Shown here piece by piece: positions 34,393-43,519 of a DNA stretch of 64,000 bases. The notes under the pieces are model-generated. The model saw only the letters and a list, made by a program, of their open reading frames with translations, was not told the origin of the DNA and ran no database searches. A program made the translations under genes and the position numbers. Every line of letters starts with the position of its first letter. The first letter of the stretch is position 1. The stretch is from Pseudomonas sp. 8O (GTDB lineage: Bacteria > Pseudomonadota > Gammaproteobacteria > Pseudomonadales > Pseudomonadaceae), in assembly GCF_902506495.1 (NCBI RefSeq), contig NZ_LR733267.1:124001-188000 (forward strand), given 5' to 3'.

Positions 34393-35007
34393 ATGCTGAA
34401 ACTGACGCCACGCCAAGCCGAGATCCTCGCCTTCATCAAACGCTGCCTGGAAGACAACGGCTACCCACCTACCCGCGCGGAAATCGCTCAGGAACTGGGG
34501 TTCAAATCGCCTAACGCCGCAGAAGAGCACCTCAAGGCCCTCGCACGCAAGGGGGCCATCGAGATGACTCCAGGCGCTTCACGCGGCATCCGCATTCCCG
34601 GTTTCGAGGCAGGTGCCGCGAATGAGGATGCGGGCCTCCCGGTAATCGGCCGTGTCGCCGCCGGTGCACCGATCCTTGCACAGCAACATGTCGAGGAATC
34701 CTGCCAGATCAACCCGGCGTTCTTTCAGCCCAAAGCCGATTACCTGCTGCGCGTACGCGGTATGAGCATGAAAGACATCGGCATCTTCGATGGCGATCTG
34801 CTCGCCGTGCACACCACCCGGGAAGCCCGCAATGGCCAGATCGTCGTCGCCCGTATCGACGATGAAGTGACGGTCAAACGCTTCAAGCGCGAGGGCAACA
34901 AGGTCTGGCTGATTGCCGAGAACCCTGAGTTTGCCCCGATCGAAGTGGACCTGGAACACCAGGATCTGGTCATCGAAGGTTTGAGCGTCGGTGTAATCCG
35001 CCGCTGA
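34393..35007 (+). CDS. lexA: SOS repressor LexA
   Basis: The 204-residue protein has an N-terminal winged HTH (MLKLTPRQAEILAFIK to about 68), the self-cleavage site Ala90-Gly91 in RVAAGAP, the serine nucleophile Ser125 (VRGMSMKD) and the lysine general base Lys162 (VTVKRF). RecA-stimulated cleavage induces the DNA-damage response. It is co-transcribed with sulA (9-base gap). The start at 34393 gives the normal LexA length; longer readings in frame are not supported. Confidence 0.98.
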   Translation: MLKLTPRQAEILAFIKRCLEDNGYPPTRAEIAQELGFKSPNAAEEHLKALARKGAIEMTPGASRGIRIPGFEAGAANEDAGLPVIGRVAAGAPILAQQHVEESCQINPAFFQPKADYLLRVRGMSMKDIGIFDGDLLAVHTTREARNGQIVVARIDDEVTVKRFKREGNKVWLIAENPEFAPIEVDLEHQDLVIEGLSVGVIRR

Positions 35008-35016
35008 GGAGACACC

Positions 35017-35490
35017 ATGTACGTGCAGCAGTCGTTCGAGCGCCCACAACTTCCCCTTTTCGACGCCTTTCTTGCCGGAACGTCGAGTGAGCAACGGTTA
35101 GCGACCAATGACATCTCTCGTAGCGAGGATGATCAGGCGTTCAGCGAACTGGCCCTGCGTGGCGCTGCCGGTCACTGCCTGCACTTGCTGGCCCCGATTC
35201 TGCGCGAGCTGAGCGAGAACCAGGATGCGCGCTGGCTGACCCTGGTGGCACCGCCAGCCAGCCTTACGCAAAGCTGGCTACGCGAAGCTGGCCTGAACCG
35301 TGAGCGTATTCTCCTGCTGCATCCACGGCAGGGGCAGAATGCCCTGGCACTGGCGGAAGAAGCCCTGAAACTCGGCCGCAGCCATACCGTGATCAGTTGG
35401 CTGCATCCTGTCGAGAGCAGCACTCGCCAGCGCCTTGCACGGGCCGCCAATGCAGGTGGCGCGCAGAGCCTGAATATCAGCCTGGGTTGA
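35017..35490 (+). CDS. sulA: SOS cell-division inhibitor SulA
   Basis: The 157-residue protein follows lexA by 9 bases behind GAGGAG and shares its LexA-controlled promoter. It shows the SulA/RecA-like core LRELSENQDARWLTLVAPP and WLREAGLNRERILLLHP, ending in NAGGAQSLNISL. SulA binds FtsZ and blocks septation during DNA damage. The lexA-sulA pairing is conserved in Pseudomonas, unlike in E. coli where the genes are separate. Confidence 0.9.
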   Translation: MYVQQSFERPQLPLFDAFLAGTSSEQRLATNDISRSEDDQAFSELALRGAAGHCLHLLAPILRELSENQDARWLTLVAPPASLTQSWLREAGLNRERILLLHPRQGQNALALAEEALKLGRSHTVISWLHPVESSTRQRLARAANAGGAQSLNISLG

Positions 35491-35517
35491 ACTCGCTACA
35501 ATTTCATCTGCGTAAAT

Positions 35518-35548
35518 GAAAACGGGGCTCCATTGAAGCCCCGTTTTC
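35518..35548. terminator. Terminator between sulA and the convergent small gene
   Basis: gaaaacggggct and agccccgttttc form a 12-bp stem around ccattga. A- and T-rich ends on both sides allow use from both directions. Confidence 0.85.
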
Positions 35549-35564
35549 GTCGAACCGTGGCGAC

Positions 35565-35801
35565 TCAGTGGAGAACACGTGCGCCTTCTTCTTCACCACT
35601 GAAATCACCCTCAGCCATTCGACCGGCCATCTGCACGCCAACATTGAGCATGGCCTTGGCCACCTCGATGTGCTGACCCTGCAGGAAAGCCTTGGCATCA
35701 GCAGAGAAGTCCAGAGTCACCAGAGCCTCTTCATCCTCTGCGCGACGCAGGGCAATACGCCCATCGGGCAGTTCGACGATTTCCAGGAAGGATGTAGGCA
35801 T
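35565..35801 (-). CDS. Small conserved Pseudomonas protein, function unknown
   Basis: The 78-residue acidic protein (MPTSFLEIVELPDGRIALRR start) has no signal peptide, membrane helix or metal motif. It reads like a beta-rich N-terminal half followed by one helix (KAFLQGQHIEVAKAMLNVGV) and a variable acidic tail. The same small gene occurs beside lexA-sulA in other pseudomonads. Function is unknown to me. Confidence 0.75.
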   Translation of the reverse strand: MPTSFLEIVELPDGRIALRRAEDEEALVTLDFSADAKAFLQGQHIEVAKAMLNVGVQMAGRMAEGDFSGEEEGARVLH

Positions 35802-35881
35802 GGCTCAGTCTCTGTGCAAAAACACGACATTGTAACAGTCAGCCGGGGTCATCCCCAGCCCACTGGTCCAGTTAAACCCAA

Positions 35882-36400
35882 TCAGCACTCGCTGAGGCCT
35901 TCGCGAAAGCGCAGCACCAGAGCCTTGAGCTGCTGACGCCAGGCATCGACATCATCAATGCTCAGCTCAGCCGGCTCTTCTCCAACGCTGATGGCTGTGA
36001 TCAAGGGCAGGGACGGATCGACCTTGGCCTTGCGCTCCTCACGCGGCGGCTGGAACAGCGCAGCGTAGGCAGCCAGCAACTCGGCCAGCCAGGTTTCGCG
36101 CTGCTGCGCCAATTCGACCAACTCAGCCAGTTCTGGGCTGGGCGAATCCTCGAGTACCGCCTGCTGCACGAAGGCCTCGACACGCGAAGGCGTCGCGTCG
36201 CTCATGCGGTAATAGCCGGCAATCTCATGACACAGCCCGAGCAGCCCGCCATAGAGGTGAAACAGCGCCGCCTCGCGCTCGGCTTGCGCCAACGCCTGCA
36301 CATTGAATGCGGAGGAGGCTTCAGCCTTGCGCCAGTTATCCAGGGCAATACCGGCGAAGAAAATCTTCTGGTTGGTACGGGTATAGATTTCTTTGGCCAT
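35882..36400 (-). CDS. Conserved hypothetical protein (DUF6586-like)
   Basis: The 172-residue protein is taken from ATG 36400 (MAKEIYTRTNQKIFFAG), 7 bases after GGAGGT; a longer reading from 36466 has no ribosome site. It is predicted to be mostly helical and soluble, with an N-terminal segment ALDNWRKAEASSAFNVQALAQAEREAALFHLY. It lies between topA and the small gene near sulA, as in other Pseudomonas. I recall the family label DUF6586 but am not certain of it. Function is unknown. Confidence 0.72.
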   Translation of the reverse strand: MAKEIYTRTNQKIFFAGIALDNWRKAEASSAFNVQALAQAEREAALFHLYGGLLGLCHEIAGYYRMSDATPSRVEAFVQQAVLEDSPSPELAELVELAQQRETWLAELLAAYAALFQPPREERKAKVDPSLPLITAISVGEEPAELSIDDVDAWRQQLKALVLRFREGLSEC

Positions 36401-36528
36401 TACGGCGACCTCCACAGCAGATCGGGTCATGATACGCGCGTCTGCCCTGCCTGACGCGCATCTCATCAGGCACTCAGGGCGTCGCTGTTACGACGCCAGG
36501 CCGACGCGCGGCAGATCGTGACCAAACG

Positions 36529-39138
36529 CTAGCGCTTGTCCTCGACCTTCCATTTGCCACCATCGAAGAACGCACGCCAGCCGGTCGGCTTGCCATCGAC
36601 CTCGGACTGCACGTACTGCTCCTTGGTCTTGCGGCTGTAGCGAATCACCGCCGGGCGGCCATCCGGGTCCTTCTGCGGGGCATCGCAGAGGAAGTGGTAC
36701 TTGGGGTCGATCTCGTGCTTGTGCGGGACGATCTCAAGCACCAGCGGCGCACGCGTCTCGCGGTTCTTGGGGAACTGGCTGGCTGCGAGGAACAGGCCCG
36801 ATGCGCCGTCGCGCAGCACGTAGGTGTCGTCCACCTTCTCGCACTTGAGCTCCGGCATATCCACCTTGTCCATCTTCGGCGGCGCCGCTTCACCGTTCTT
36901 GAGCAACTTGCGGGTGTTCTTGCAGCTGGCATTGGTGCAACCGAAGAACTTGCCGAAACGGCCGGTCTTGAGCTGCATCTGGCTACCGCACTTGTCGCAC
37001 TCCAGACTCGGACCTTCGTAGCCTTTGATGCGGTATTGGCCCTGCTCGATCTCGTAGCCGCTGCAATCGGGATTGTTGCCGCAGATGTGCAGCTTGCGGG
37101 TTTCATCCAGCAGATAGGCATCCATGGCCGTGGCGCAGATCGGGCAGCGATGCTTGCCGAGCAGAACCAGGGACTCGGACTCGCCCTCATCATCGGCAGC
37201 GATCTCATCGCCCGGTACCAGGTTGATGGTGGCCTTGCAGCGCTCCTTCGGTGGCAGCGCATAGCCCGAGCAACCGAGGAACACGCCAGTGGAGGCGGTG
37301 CGGATCATCATCGGCCGGCCGCACTCGCGGCAGGGAATATCGGTCAGCGTCGGCTGGTTGGCACGCATGCCGCCCTCACCCGCCTCGGCCACTTCGAGCT
37401 TCTTCTTGAAATCACCGTAGAACTCGTCGAGCAGGTGCTTCCACTCGCGCTCGCCCTGGGCCACATCGTCGAGATGTTCTTCCATGGTGGCGGTAAAGCT
37501 GTAATCCATCAGGTTGGCGAAGCTTTCGTCGAGACGCTCGGTGACGATGTCGCCCATCTTCTCGGCATAGAAGCGACGGTTGTGCACCGTGACGTAGCCG
37601 CGATCCTGGATGGTGGAAATGATCGCCGCGTAGGTGGACGGGCGGCCGATGCCTCGCTTTTCCAGCTCCTTGACCAGGCTCGCTTCGGAATAACGCGCAG
37701 GCGGCTTGGTGAAGTGCTGGCTGGGGTCAAGCTGGATCAGCTTGAGACCCTCGCCTTCCTTCATTTCCGGCAGGACGTCGTCCTCGCCCGGTTTGCTCTG
37801 CTGCGGCAGCACGCGTGTGTAACCGTCGAACTTGAGGATGCGACCCTTGGCGCGCAGCTCGAAATTGCCAGCAGCAACTGTGACGCTGGTGGACAAGTAC
37901 TCGGCCGGCGGCATCTGGCAGGCGACGAACTGACGCCAGATCAGGTCATACAGACGCTCGGCATCACGCTCCATGCCAGACAGCTGGGTCGGGCGCAGGT
38001 TGACGTCGGACGGACGAATCGCTTCGTGCGCCTCCTGAGCGCCCTCCTTGCTCGAGTACAGGATCGGCTTGCCCGGCAGGTACTTGTCGCCGTACTCGCT
38101 ACCGATGAAGCCACGCACCATCTCCACGGCGTCGTTCGACAGGTTGGTCGAGTCGGTACGCATATAGGTGATGTAGCCAGCTTCGTACAAACGCTGAGCC
38201 ATCATCATGGTCTTCTTCACCCCGAAGCCCAGGCGGTTGCTCGCAGCCTGCTGCAGGGTGGAGGTAATGAAGGGTGCCGACGGCTTGCTGCTGGTCGGGC
38301 GGTCTTCGCGCTTGACCACGCTATAGCTGGAAGCCTTGAGCTTCTCCAGCGCGGCCATGGCCTGCGCTTCATTGACCGGCTTGAAGGCTGCGCCACTTTC
38401 GCGCACCACCTCGAAACGCACCTTGGCGTTCTTCGCGGTGCCGAGGTCGGCATGCACTTCCCAGTACTCTTCCGGGACGAAGGCGCGAATCTCTTTCTCG
38501 CGCGCAACGACCAGCTTCACGGCCACCGACTGCACACGACCGGCAGACAGGCCACGTGCGATCTTGGCCCACAGCAGCGGCGAGACCATGTAGCCCACCA
38601 CTCGGTCGAGGAAGCGCCGCGCCTGCTGTGCATTGACGCGGTTGATGTCCAGCTCGCCCGGTTTGGAGAAGGCTTCCTGAATCGCCTTCTTGGTGATCTC
38701 GTTGAACACCACACGCTTGTAGCGGCTGTCATCGCCACCAATGGATTCGCGCAGGTGCCAGGCAATGGCTTCCCCTTCGCGATCCAAGTCGGTTGCGAGA
38801 TAGATGGTGTCGGCATCCTTGGCCAGGCGGCGCAGTTCTTCGATCACCTTTTCCTTGCCGGGCAGGATCTCGTACTTGGCCTTCCAGCCGTGCTCGGGGT
38901 CAACCCCCATACGGCTGAACAGCTGGCGTTTGGCCTTTTCCTTGGGCGACAGCGCAGGCGCTTCACCAGCAGCAGCCTTGCCGCGCTTGGCAGGCTCCTT
39001 GGTGGCGCTTGCCGAGCCGCTGGTAGGCAGGTCACGGATGTGGCCGATGCTCGACTTCACCACGTACTGGCTGCCCAGGTACTTGTTGATGGTCTTGGCC
39101 TTGGCCGGGGATTCCACGATGACCAGCGATTTGCCCAT
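36529..39138 (-). CDS. topA: DNA topoisomerase I
   Basis: TopA relaxes negative supercoils. The 869-residue type IA enzyme has a Toprim domain (LVIVESPAKAKTINKYLG at 5-22; ATDLDREGEAIAWHL), the catalytic Tyr325 in YITYMRTDS, and a C-terminal region with three Cys4 zinc ribbons (CRECGRP, CPICATA and CDKCGSQ units), followed by further zinc-less C-terminal repeats. All key residues are intact and length is normal. Confidence 0.97.
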   Translation of the reverse strand: MGKSLVIVESPAKAKTINKYLGSQYVVKSSIGHIRDLPTSGSASATKEPAKRGKAAAGEAPALSPKEKAKRQLFSRMGVDPEHGWKAKYEILPGKEKVIEELRRLAKDADTIYLATDLDREGEAIAWHLRESIGGDDSRYKRVVFNEITKKAIQEAFSKPGELDINRVNAQQARRFLDRVVGYMVSPLLWAKIARGLSAGRVQSVAVKLVVAREKEIRAFVPEEYWEVHADLGTAKNAKVRFEVVRESGAAFKPVNEAQAMAALEKLKASSYSVVKREDRPTSSKPSAPFITSTLQQAASNRLGFGVKKTMMMAQRLYEAGYITYMRTDSTNLSNDAVEMVRGFIGSEYGDKYLPGKPILYSSKEGAQEAHEAIRPSDVNLRPTQLSGMERDAERLYDLIWRQFVACQMPPAEYLSTSVTVAAGNFELRAKGRILKFDGYTRVLPQQSKPGEDDVLPEMKEGEGLKLIQLDPSQHFTKPPARYSEASLVKELEKRGIGRPSTYAAIISTIQDRGYVTVHNRRFYAEKMGDIVTERLDESFANLMDYSFTATMEEHLDDVAQGEREWKHLLDEFYGDFKKKLEVAEAGEGGMRANQPTLTDIPCRECGRPMMIRTASTGVFLGCSGYALPPKERCKATINLVPGDEIAADDEGESESLVLLGKHRCPICATAMDAYLLDETRKLHICGNNPDCSGYEIEQGQYRIKGYEGPSLECDKCGSQMQLKTGRFGKFFGCTNASCKNTRKLLKNGEAAPPKMDKVDMPELKCEKVDDTYVLRDGASGLFLAASQFPKNRETRAPLVLEIVPHKHEIDPKYHFLCDAPQKDPDGRPAVIRYSRKTKEQYVQSEVDGKPTGWRAFFDGGKWKVEDKR

Positions 39139-39174
39139 GGATCAGAAGATTCCTGAATTGCGAAATATAGAAGG

Positions 39175-39330
39175 CACGAAGCCGAGGGTGTTTACAAAGC
39201 AGCAAGCGAAGGTCAGGCAAGGCGAAAACAGTCGAAAAAGCGCAGTGTACGAGCTGTACATGGGCATTTTGAGGCTGGTTTCAACGCAGCATGGCCGAGA
39301 GCAGCAATTTGTAGACGCCCTCTAAGGCCC
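39175..39330. repeat. Intergenic repeat, family D (copy 1)
   Basis: The topA upstream gap (242 bases) holds a repeat whose core reads gtgtacgagctgtacatg, then gcattttgaggctgg, then tttcaacgcagcatggcc. It shares this layout with 60064-60300: a short palindrome, gcatttt, and an AACGCAG arm. tgtac/gtaca forms a small stem. The topA promoter must lie within or beside it. Confidence 0.65.
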
Positions 39331-39380
39331 CGCTATATATAGTGGTGACCAAGCGAAGGTCAAGCGCAGGGGCTGCGCAG

Positions 39381-39623
39381 TCAGACTTGCGAAGCGCCGA
39401 TGGGGCTGACTTCGGCCTGAATCAAAGCAAAGCGTGGAACGCGCTCGCCGTCCACTTCGATCTCTTCACAGAACATGCTCAGCGGCCTTACCCACAAACC
39501 AAACTCGCCATACAGCGCTTGGTAGACCACCACCTCTTCCTCGTTCTCGGAATGGCGGGCCACCCCGAATACGCGGTACTGCGGACCTTTGTAGTGGCGA
39601 TAGAGTCCTGGCTGCAACTGCAT
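39381..39623 (-). CDS. DUF1653 domain protein
   Basis: The 80-residue protein begins MQLQPGLYRHYKGPQYRVFG at 39623, the standard DUF1653 opening. It contains YQALYGEFGLWVRPLSMF, the second conserved block of this small beta-barrel family. The function is unknown; members are common in proteobacteria. A longer reading from 39758 would overlap the fadA terminator and is rejected. Confidence 0.88.
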   Translation of the reverse strand: MQLQPGLYRHYKGPQYRVFGVARHSENEEEVVVYQALYGEFGLWVRPLSMFCEEIEVDGERVPRFALIQAEVSPIGASQV

Positions 39624-39656
39624 GAGCGGTTCCCAATATAAAAAGCCGTAAAAAGC

Positions 39657-39682
39657 AAAACCGGGGCACTGGGCCCCGGTTT
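39657..39682 (-). terminator. fadA terminator
   Basis: aaaccggggc and gccccggttt stem around a short loop, 15 bases past the fadA stop. The U-rich side follows on the minus strand (ttttgcttttta). Confidence 0.8.
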
Positions 39683-39696
39683 CTGTCCGCTGACGC

Positions 39697-40872
39697 TTAA
39701 ACGCGCTCGAAGACGGTGGTGATGCCTTGGCCAAGGCCCACGCACATGGTGGAGACACCCAAGGTGCCGCCGTTCTGTTTCATGACGTTGAGCAGGGTAC
39801 CGGAGATACGGGCACCGGAACAACCGAAGGGGTGACCCAGGGCGATCGCGCCGCCGTGCAGGTTGACCTTCTCTTCCATCTTGTCGAGCAGCTTCAGGTC
39901 CTTCAGCACAGGCAGGGCCTGGGCGGCGAAGGCTTCGTTGAGCTCGACGAAATCGATGTCAGCCATGCTCAGACCGGCGCGCTTGAGCGCCTTCTGGGTG
40001 GACGGCACCGGACCATAACCCATGATCGCAGGATCGACACCGGCAACGGCCATTGCACGAACCACGGCCATCGGCTGGATGCCCAGATCCTGGGCGCGCT
40101 GGGCGCTCATGACGATCATGCAGGAAGCACCGTCGGTGATCTGCGAGGAAGTACCTGCAGTCACGGTACCGCCTTTCGGGTTGAAGGCAGGTTTCAGGGC
40201 AGCCAGGCTCTCGAGGGTGGTTTCCGGACGAATGGTTTCGTCGAAGTCGTACACCTTCAGGAAACCGTTCTCGTCGTAGCCTTGCATCGGGATGATTTCA
40301 TCCTTGAACTTGCCTTCGACGGTGGCCTTGTGCGCGAGACGGTGCGAGCGCTCACCGAAGGCGTCCTGCGCCTCACGGCTGATGCCATGCATCTTGCCCA
40401 GCATTTCTGCGGTCAGGCCCATCATGCCGGACGCCTTGGCGGCGTACAGCGACAGGTGCGGGTTCGGGTCGACGCCATGCATCATGCCAACGTGGCCCAT
40501 GTGCTCCACACCGCCGACGACAAACACGTCGCCGTTGCCGGTCTGGATCGCCTGCACGGCAGTGTGCAGGGCGCTCATGGACGAACCGCACAGGCGGCTG
40601 ACGGTCTGGCCGGCACTGGTGTGCGGGATCTGGGTCATCAGCGATGCCATGCGTGCGATGTTCCAGCCCTGCTCCAGGGTCTGGTTGACGCAGCCCCAGA
40701 TCACATCCTCGACTTCAGCCGGGTCGACCTTGGCGTTACGCTCCAGCAGCTTGCTGATCAGGTGCGCGGACATGGTCTCGGCGCGGGTGTTACGGTGCAT
40801 GCCGCCCTTGGAACGACCCATCGGGGTACGACCGAAGTCGACGATCACTGCATCTCTAGGATTCAGGCTCAT
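39697..40872 (-). CDS. fadA: 3-ketoacyl-CoA thiolase FadA
   Basis: FadA cleaves 3-ketoacyl-CoA in the last step of aerobic beta-oxidation, as the beta subunit of the FadBA complex. The 391-residue thiolase has the nucleophile Cys95 in RLCGSSMSAL, the His of GGAIALGHPFGCSGAR and the second Cys in STMCVGLGQG near the C-terminus. It lies 30 bases after fadB in the usual BA order. Confidence 0.97.
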   Translation of the reverse strand: MSLNPRDAVIVDFGRTPMGRSKGGMHRNTRAETMSAHLISKLLERNAKVDPAEVEDVIWGCVNQTLEQGWNIARMASLMTQIPHTSAGQTVSRLCGSSMSALHTAVQAIQTGNGDVFVVGGVEHMGHVGMMHGVDPNPHLSLYAAKASGMMGLTAEMLGKMHGISREAQDAFGERSHRLAHKATVEGKFKDEIIPMQGYDENGFLKVYDFDETIRPETTLESLAALKPAFNPKGGTVTAGTSSQITDGASCMIVMSAQRAQDLGIQPMAVVRAMAVAGVDPAIMGYGPVPSTQKALKRAGLSMADIDFVELNEAFAAQALPVLKDLKLLDKMEEKVNLHGGAIALGHPFGCSGARISGTLLNVMKQNGGTLGVSTMCVGLGQGITTVFERV

Positions 40873-40902
40873 ATTTCTACTCTCGCTCTGTTCGCTGCAC
40901 GA

Positions 40903-43050
40903 TTAACCGAAGAACTTCTGGCCGTTGGCGGCCATTTCGCGAAGTTTTGCGGTCGGGTGGTACAGGGCGCCCAGCTCGGCATACTTGTCAGCCAGGGCGA
41001 CGAATTCAGCAACACCGATGGAATCGATGTAGCGCAGCGCACCGCCACGGAAGGGAGGGAAGCCGATACCGTAGATCAGGCCCATGTCGGCCTCAGCTGC
41101 GGTGTCGACGATACCGTCTTCCAGGCAACGAACGGTTTCCATGCACAACGGGATCATCATGAAGTTGATGATGTCCTCGTCGGTGACTTCACGCTCTTCG
41201 ACCACGATGGACTTGAGCAGCTCGTAAGCAGCCGGGTCGGTGACCTTCTTCGGCTTGCCGCGCTTGTCGGTCTCGTAGGCATAGAAGCCCTTGCCGTTCT
41301 TCTGACCCAGGCGATTGGCGTCGTACATCACGTCGACGGCAGTCTTGCCTTCGACAGCCATACGGTCCGGGAAGCCTTCAGCCATGACGTCACGGCCGTG
41401 GTGGCCGGTGTCGATGCCGACCACGTCAGAGAGGTAAGCCGGGCCCATGGGCCAGCCGAACTTCTCCATCACCTTGTCGATACGCACGAAGTCGACGCCG
41501 AAGCCCAGCAGCTTGGAGAAGCCGCCGAAGTACGGGAACAGCACGCGGTTGACCAAAAAGCCCGGGCAGTCGTTGACCACGATCGGGTTCTTACCCATTT
41601 TCTTGGCGTAGGCAACGGTGGTGGCCACGGCCACTTCGCTGGACTTCTCGCCACGGATGACTTCCACCAGCGGCATCATGTGCACCGGGTTGAAGAAGTG
41701 CATACCGACGAAGTTTTCAGGACGCTTGAGTGCCTGGGCCAGCAGGGAGATGGAGATGGTCGAGGTGTTGGAGGCCAGGATGGCGTCTTCACGCACCACG
41801 CCTTCCACTTCGGCCAGCACGATCTGCTTGACCTTGGGGTTCTCGACAACGGCTTCGACGACGATGTCGACGTTGCCGAAATCACCGTAGGACATGGTCG
41901 GACGGATGGCGTTGAGGGCTTCGGCCATCTTCGCCGGGGTCATGCGGCCTTTCTCGACGCGCTTGCCGAGCAGCTTGGAAGCCTCGTTCAAGCCCATCTG
42001 GATACCCTCTTCACGGATATCCTTCATCAGGATCGGGGTACCCTTGGAGGCCGACTGATAGGCGATGCCGCCACCCATGATGCCGGCGCCGAGTACAGCG
42101 GCCAGTTTCACGTCGCGAGCGATCTCGTCGTGGTGCTTGGCTTTCTTCTTCAGTTCCTGATCGTTGAGGAACAGACCGATCAGGCTCTCGGCAACCGAGG
42201 TCTTGGCCAGCTTGACGAAGCCGGTGGCCTCGACTTCCAGCGCCTTGTCACGACCGAAGTTGGCCGCTTTCTGAATGGTCTTGATCGCCTCGACCGGAGC
42301 CGGGTAGTTCGGGCCGGCCTGGCCAGCAACGAAGCCCTTGGCGGTCTCGAAGCACATCATCTGCTCGATGGCGTTGAGCTTGAGCTTTTCCAGCTTGGGC
42401 TGACGCTTGGCCTTGTAGTCCAGCTCGCCGGAGATGGCGCGCTTGACCAGATCGAGAGCGGCGGCCTGCAGCTTGTCTGCACTGACCACGGCATCGACGG
42501 CGCCCACTTTCAGGGCGTCTTCGGCACGGTTTTCCTTGCCCGAAGCGATCCACTCCACGGCGTTATCGGTACCGATCACGCGCGGCAGGCGCACGGTGCC
42601 GCCGAAGCCCGGGTAGATGCCCAGTTTGACTTCCGGCAGGCCGATCTTGGCACTGGCGCTCATTACGCGATAGTCAGCGGCCAGGCACATCTCGAAACCG
42701 CCACCCAGGGCGATGCCGTTAATGGCGACGACGGTCGGCACGGCGAGGTCTTCGAAATCACTGAAGATCTTGTTGGCTTCCAGGTTGCCAGCCACCAGCT
42801 CTGCGTCGGGCAGTTTGAAGTTGTCGACGAACTCGGTGATATCGGCGCCGACGATGAACACGTCCTTGCCACTGGTGACAATCACGCCCTTGATCGAACC
42901 GTCAGCCTTGATCGCGTCGACGGAGGCGCGCAGCTCGTTGAGGGTAAGACGGTTGAATTTGTTGACGGACTCACCCTTGAGGTCGAACTTCAATTCGACG
43001 ATGCCGCTCTCAAGAGCCTTAACCGTGATGGCTTTACCTTCGTAAATCAT
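40903..43050 (-). CDS. fadB: Fatty acid oxidation complex subunit alpha FadB
   Basis: FadB combines enoyl-CoA hydratase/isomerase (crotonase fold, residues 1-190) with 3-hydroxyacyl-CoA dehydrogenase (from about 310, GAGIMGGGIAYQSASKG). The start at 43050 (MIYEGKAITVKALESG) gives 715 residues, the usual FadB length; the longer reading from 43182 adds an Arg/Cys-rich stretch without homology. Expected regulation is repression by PsrA, encoded 9 kb away; a near-consensus site is at 43214-43227. Confidence 0.97.
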   Translation of the reverse strand: MIYEGKAITVKALESGIVELKFDLKGESVNKFNRLTLNELRASVDAIKADGSIKGVIVTSGKDVFIVGADITEFVDNFKLPDAELVAGNLEANKIFSDFEDLAVPTVVAINGIALGGGFEMCLAADYRVMSASAKIGLPEVKLGIYPGFGGTVRLPRVIGTDNAVEWIASGKENRAEDALKVGAVDAVVSADKLQAAALDLVKRAISGELDYKAKRQPKLEKLKLNAIEQMMCFETAKGFVAGQAGPNYPAPVEAIKTIQKAANFGRDKALEVEATGFVKLAKTSVAESLIGLFLNDQELKKKAKHHDEIARDVKLAAVLGAGIMGGGIAYQSASKGTPILMKDIREEGIQMGLNEASKLLGKRVEKGRMTPAKMAEALNAIRPTMSYGDFGNVDIVVEAVVENPKVKQIVLAEVEGVVREDAILASNTSTISISLLAQALKRPENFVGMHFFNPVHMMPLVEVIRGEKSSEVAVATTVAYAKKMGKNPIVVNDCPGFLVNRVLFPYFGGFSKLLGFGVDFVRIDKVMEKFGWPMGPAYLSDVVGIDTGHHGRDVMAEGFPDRMAVEGKTAVDVMYDANRLGQKNGKGFYAYETDKRGKPKKVTDPAAYELLKSIVVEEREVTDEDIINFMMIPLCMETVRCLEDGIVDTAAEADMGLIYGIGFPPFRGGALRYIDSIGVAEFVALADKYAELGALYHPTAKLREMAANGQKFFG

Positions 43051-43519
43051 CAACTGATCTCCACGGTATGGAAGCTGAACAGTACACATCGGAGCCAACC
43101 GGCAGGCCAGCCCGCGGCAGCGCCGCACGAGCATAGCCCCAATCGGTACGACACACCCACCGACGCGATATTCGGGCTGCATATGGCGCGCCTAACAAGG
43201 CAAACGCTCAATTCATACGCCCGTTTGATTTGGGTGTGCACACCTTCAGGGAAAAGCCTGCACTTGTCAATTGGCCTCTTTTCGTCGATTTCCCGACGAT
43301 TTCTGCAGGCCTGGTCATTCGTGGCTTCCAGCCGGTTCCGATAAACAGCGTCAATAACGCACCATTGCGAGAGTTTTCCTGCTTGGTATAGACACGCCGA
43401 GGCGCCTAGCCAAATCGCCCCGCTGCGGGTACAGTCGTCTCACTTTCAGCTGGCACAGCGCCACCTGAGGGCAACACAAAAACAAATCGAGCCCCACGAT
43501 GGGCCACACGGAGTCGCCA
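43051..43519. other. fadB / 43520-gene divergent region
   Basis: This 469-base region contains no credible gene. It holds the fadBA control region and, at its right end, the start signals of the plus-strand gene. The only structured site I can point to is the PsrA-like motif at 43214-43227. Confidence 0.45.
43214..43227. promoter_or_regulatory. Candidate PsrA site upstream of fadBA
   Basis: CATACGCCCGTTTG matches CAAAC-N4-GTTTG at all but one fixed position (T for A). It lies 164 bases upstream of the fadB start, and its left half overlaps a possible minus-strand TATGAA -10 box. Confidence 0.45.

Noticed and set aside
36694..39156. An 820-codon open frame antisense to topA
   Set aside because: Same cause: the complement of a high-GC gene. 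The translation is Leu/His/Gln/Ala-rich low-information sequence.
39727..43344. A 1205-codon open frame on the plus strand across fadA and fadB
   Set aside because: It runs antisense to two intact, strongly conserved genes. Long mirror frames arise from GC-rich third positions; its product has no recognisable domain.
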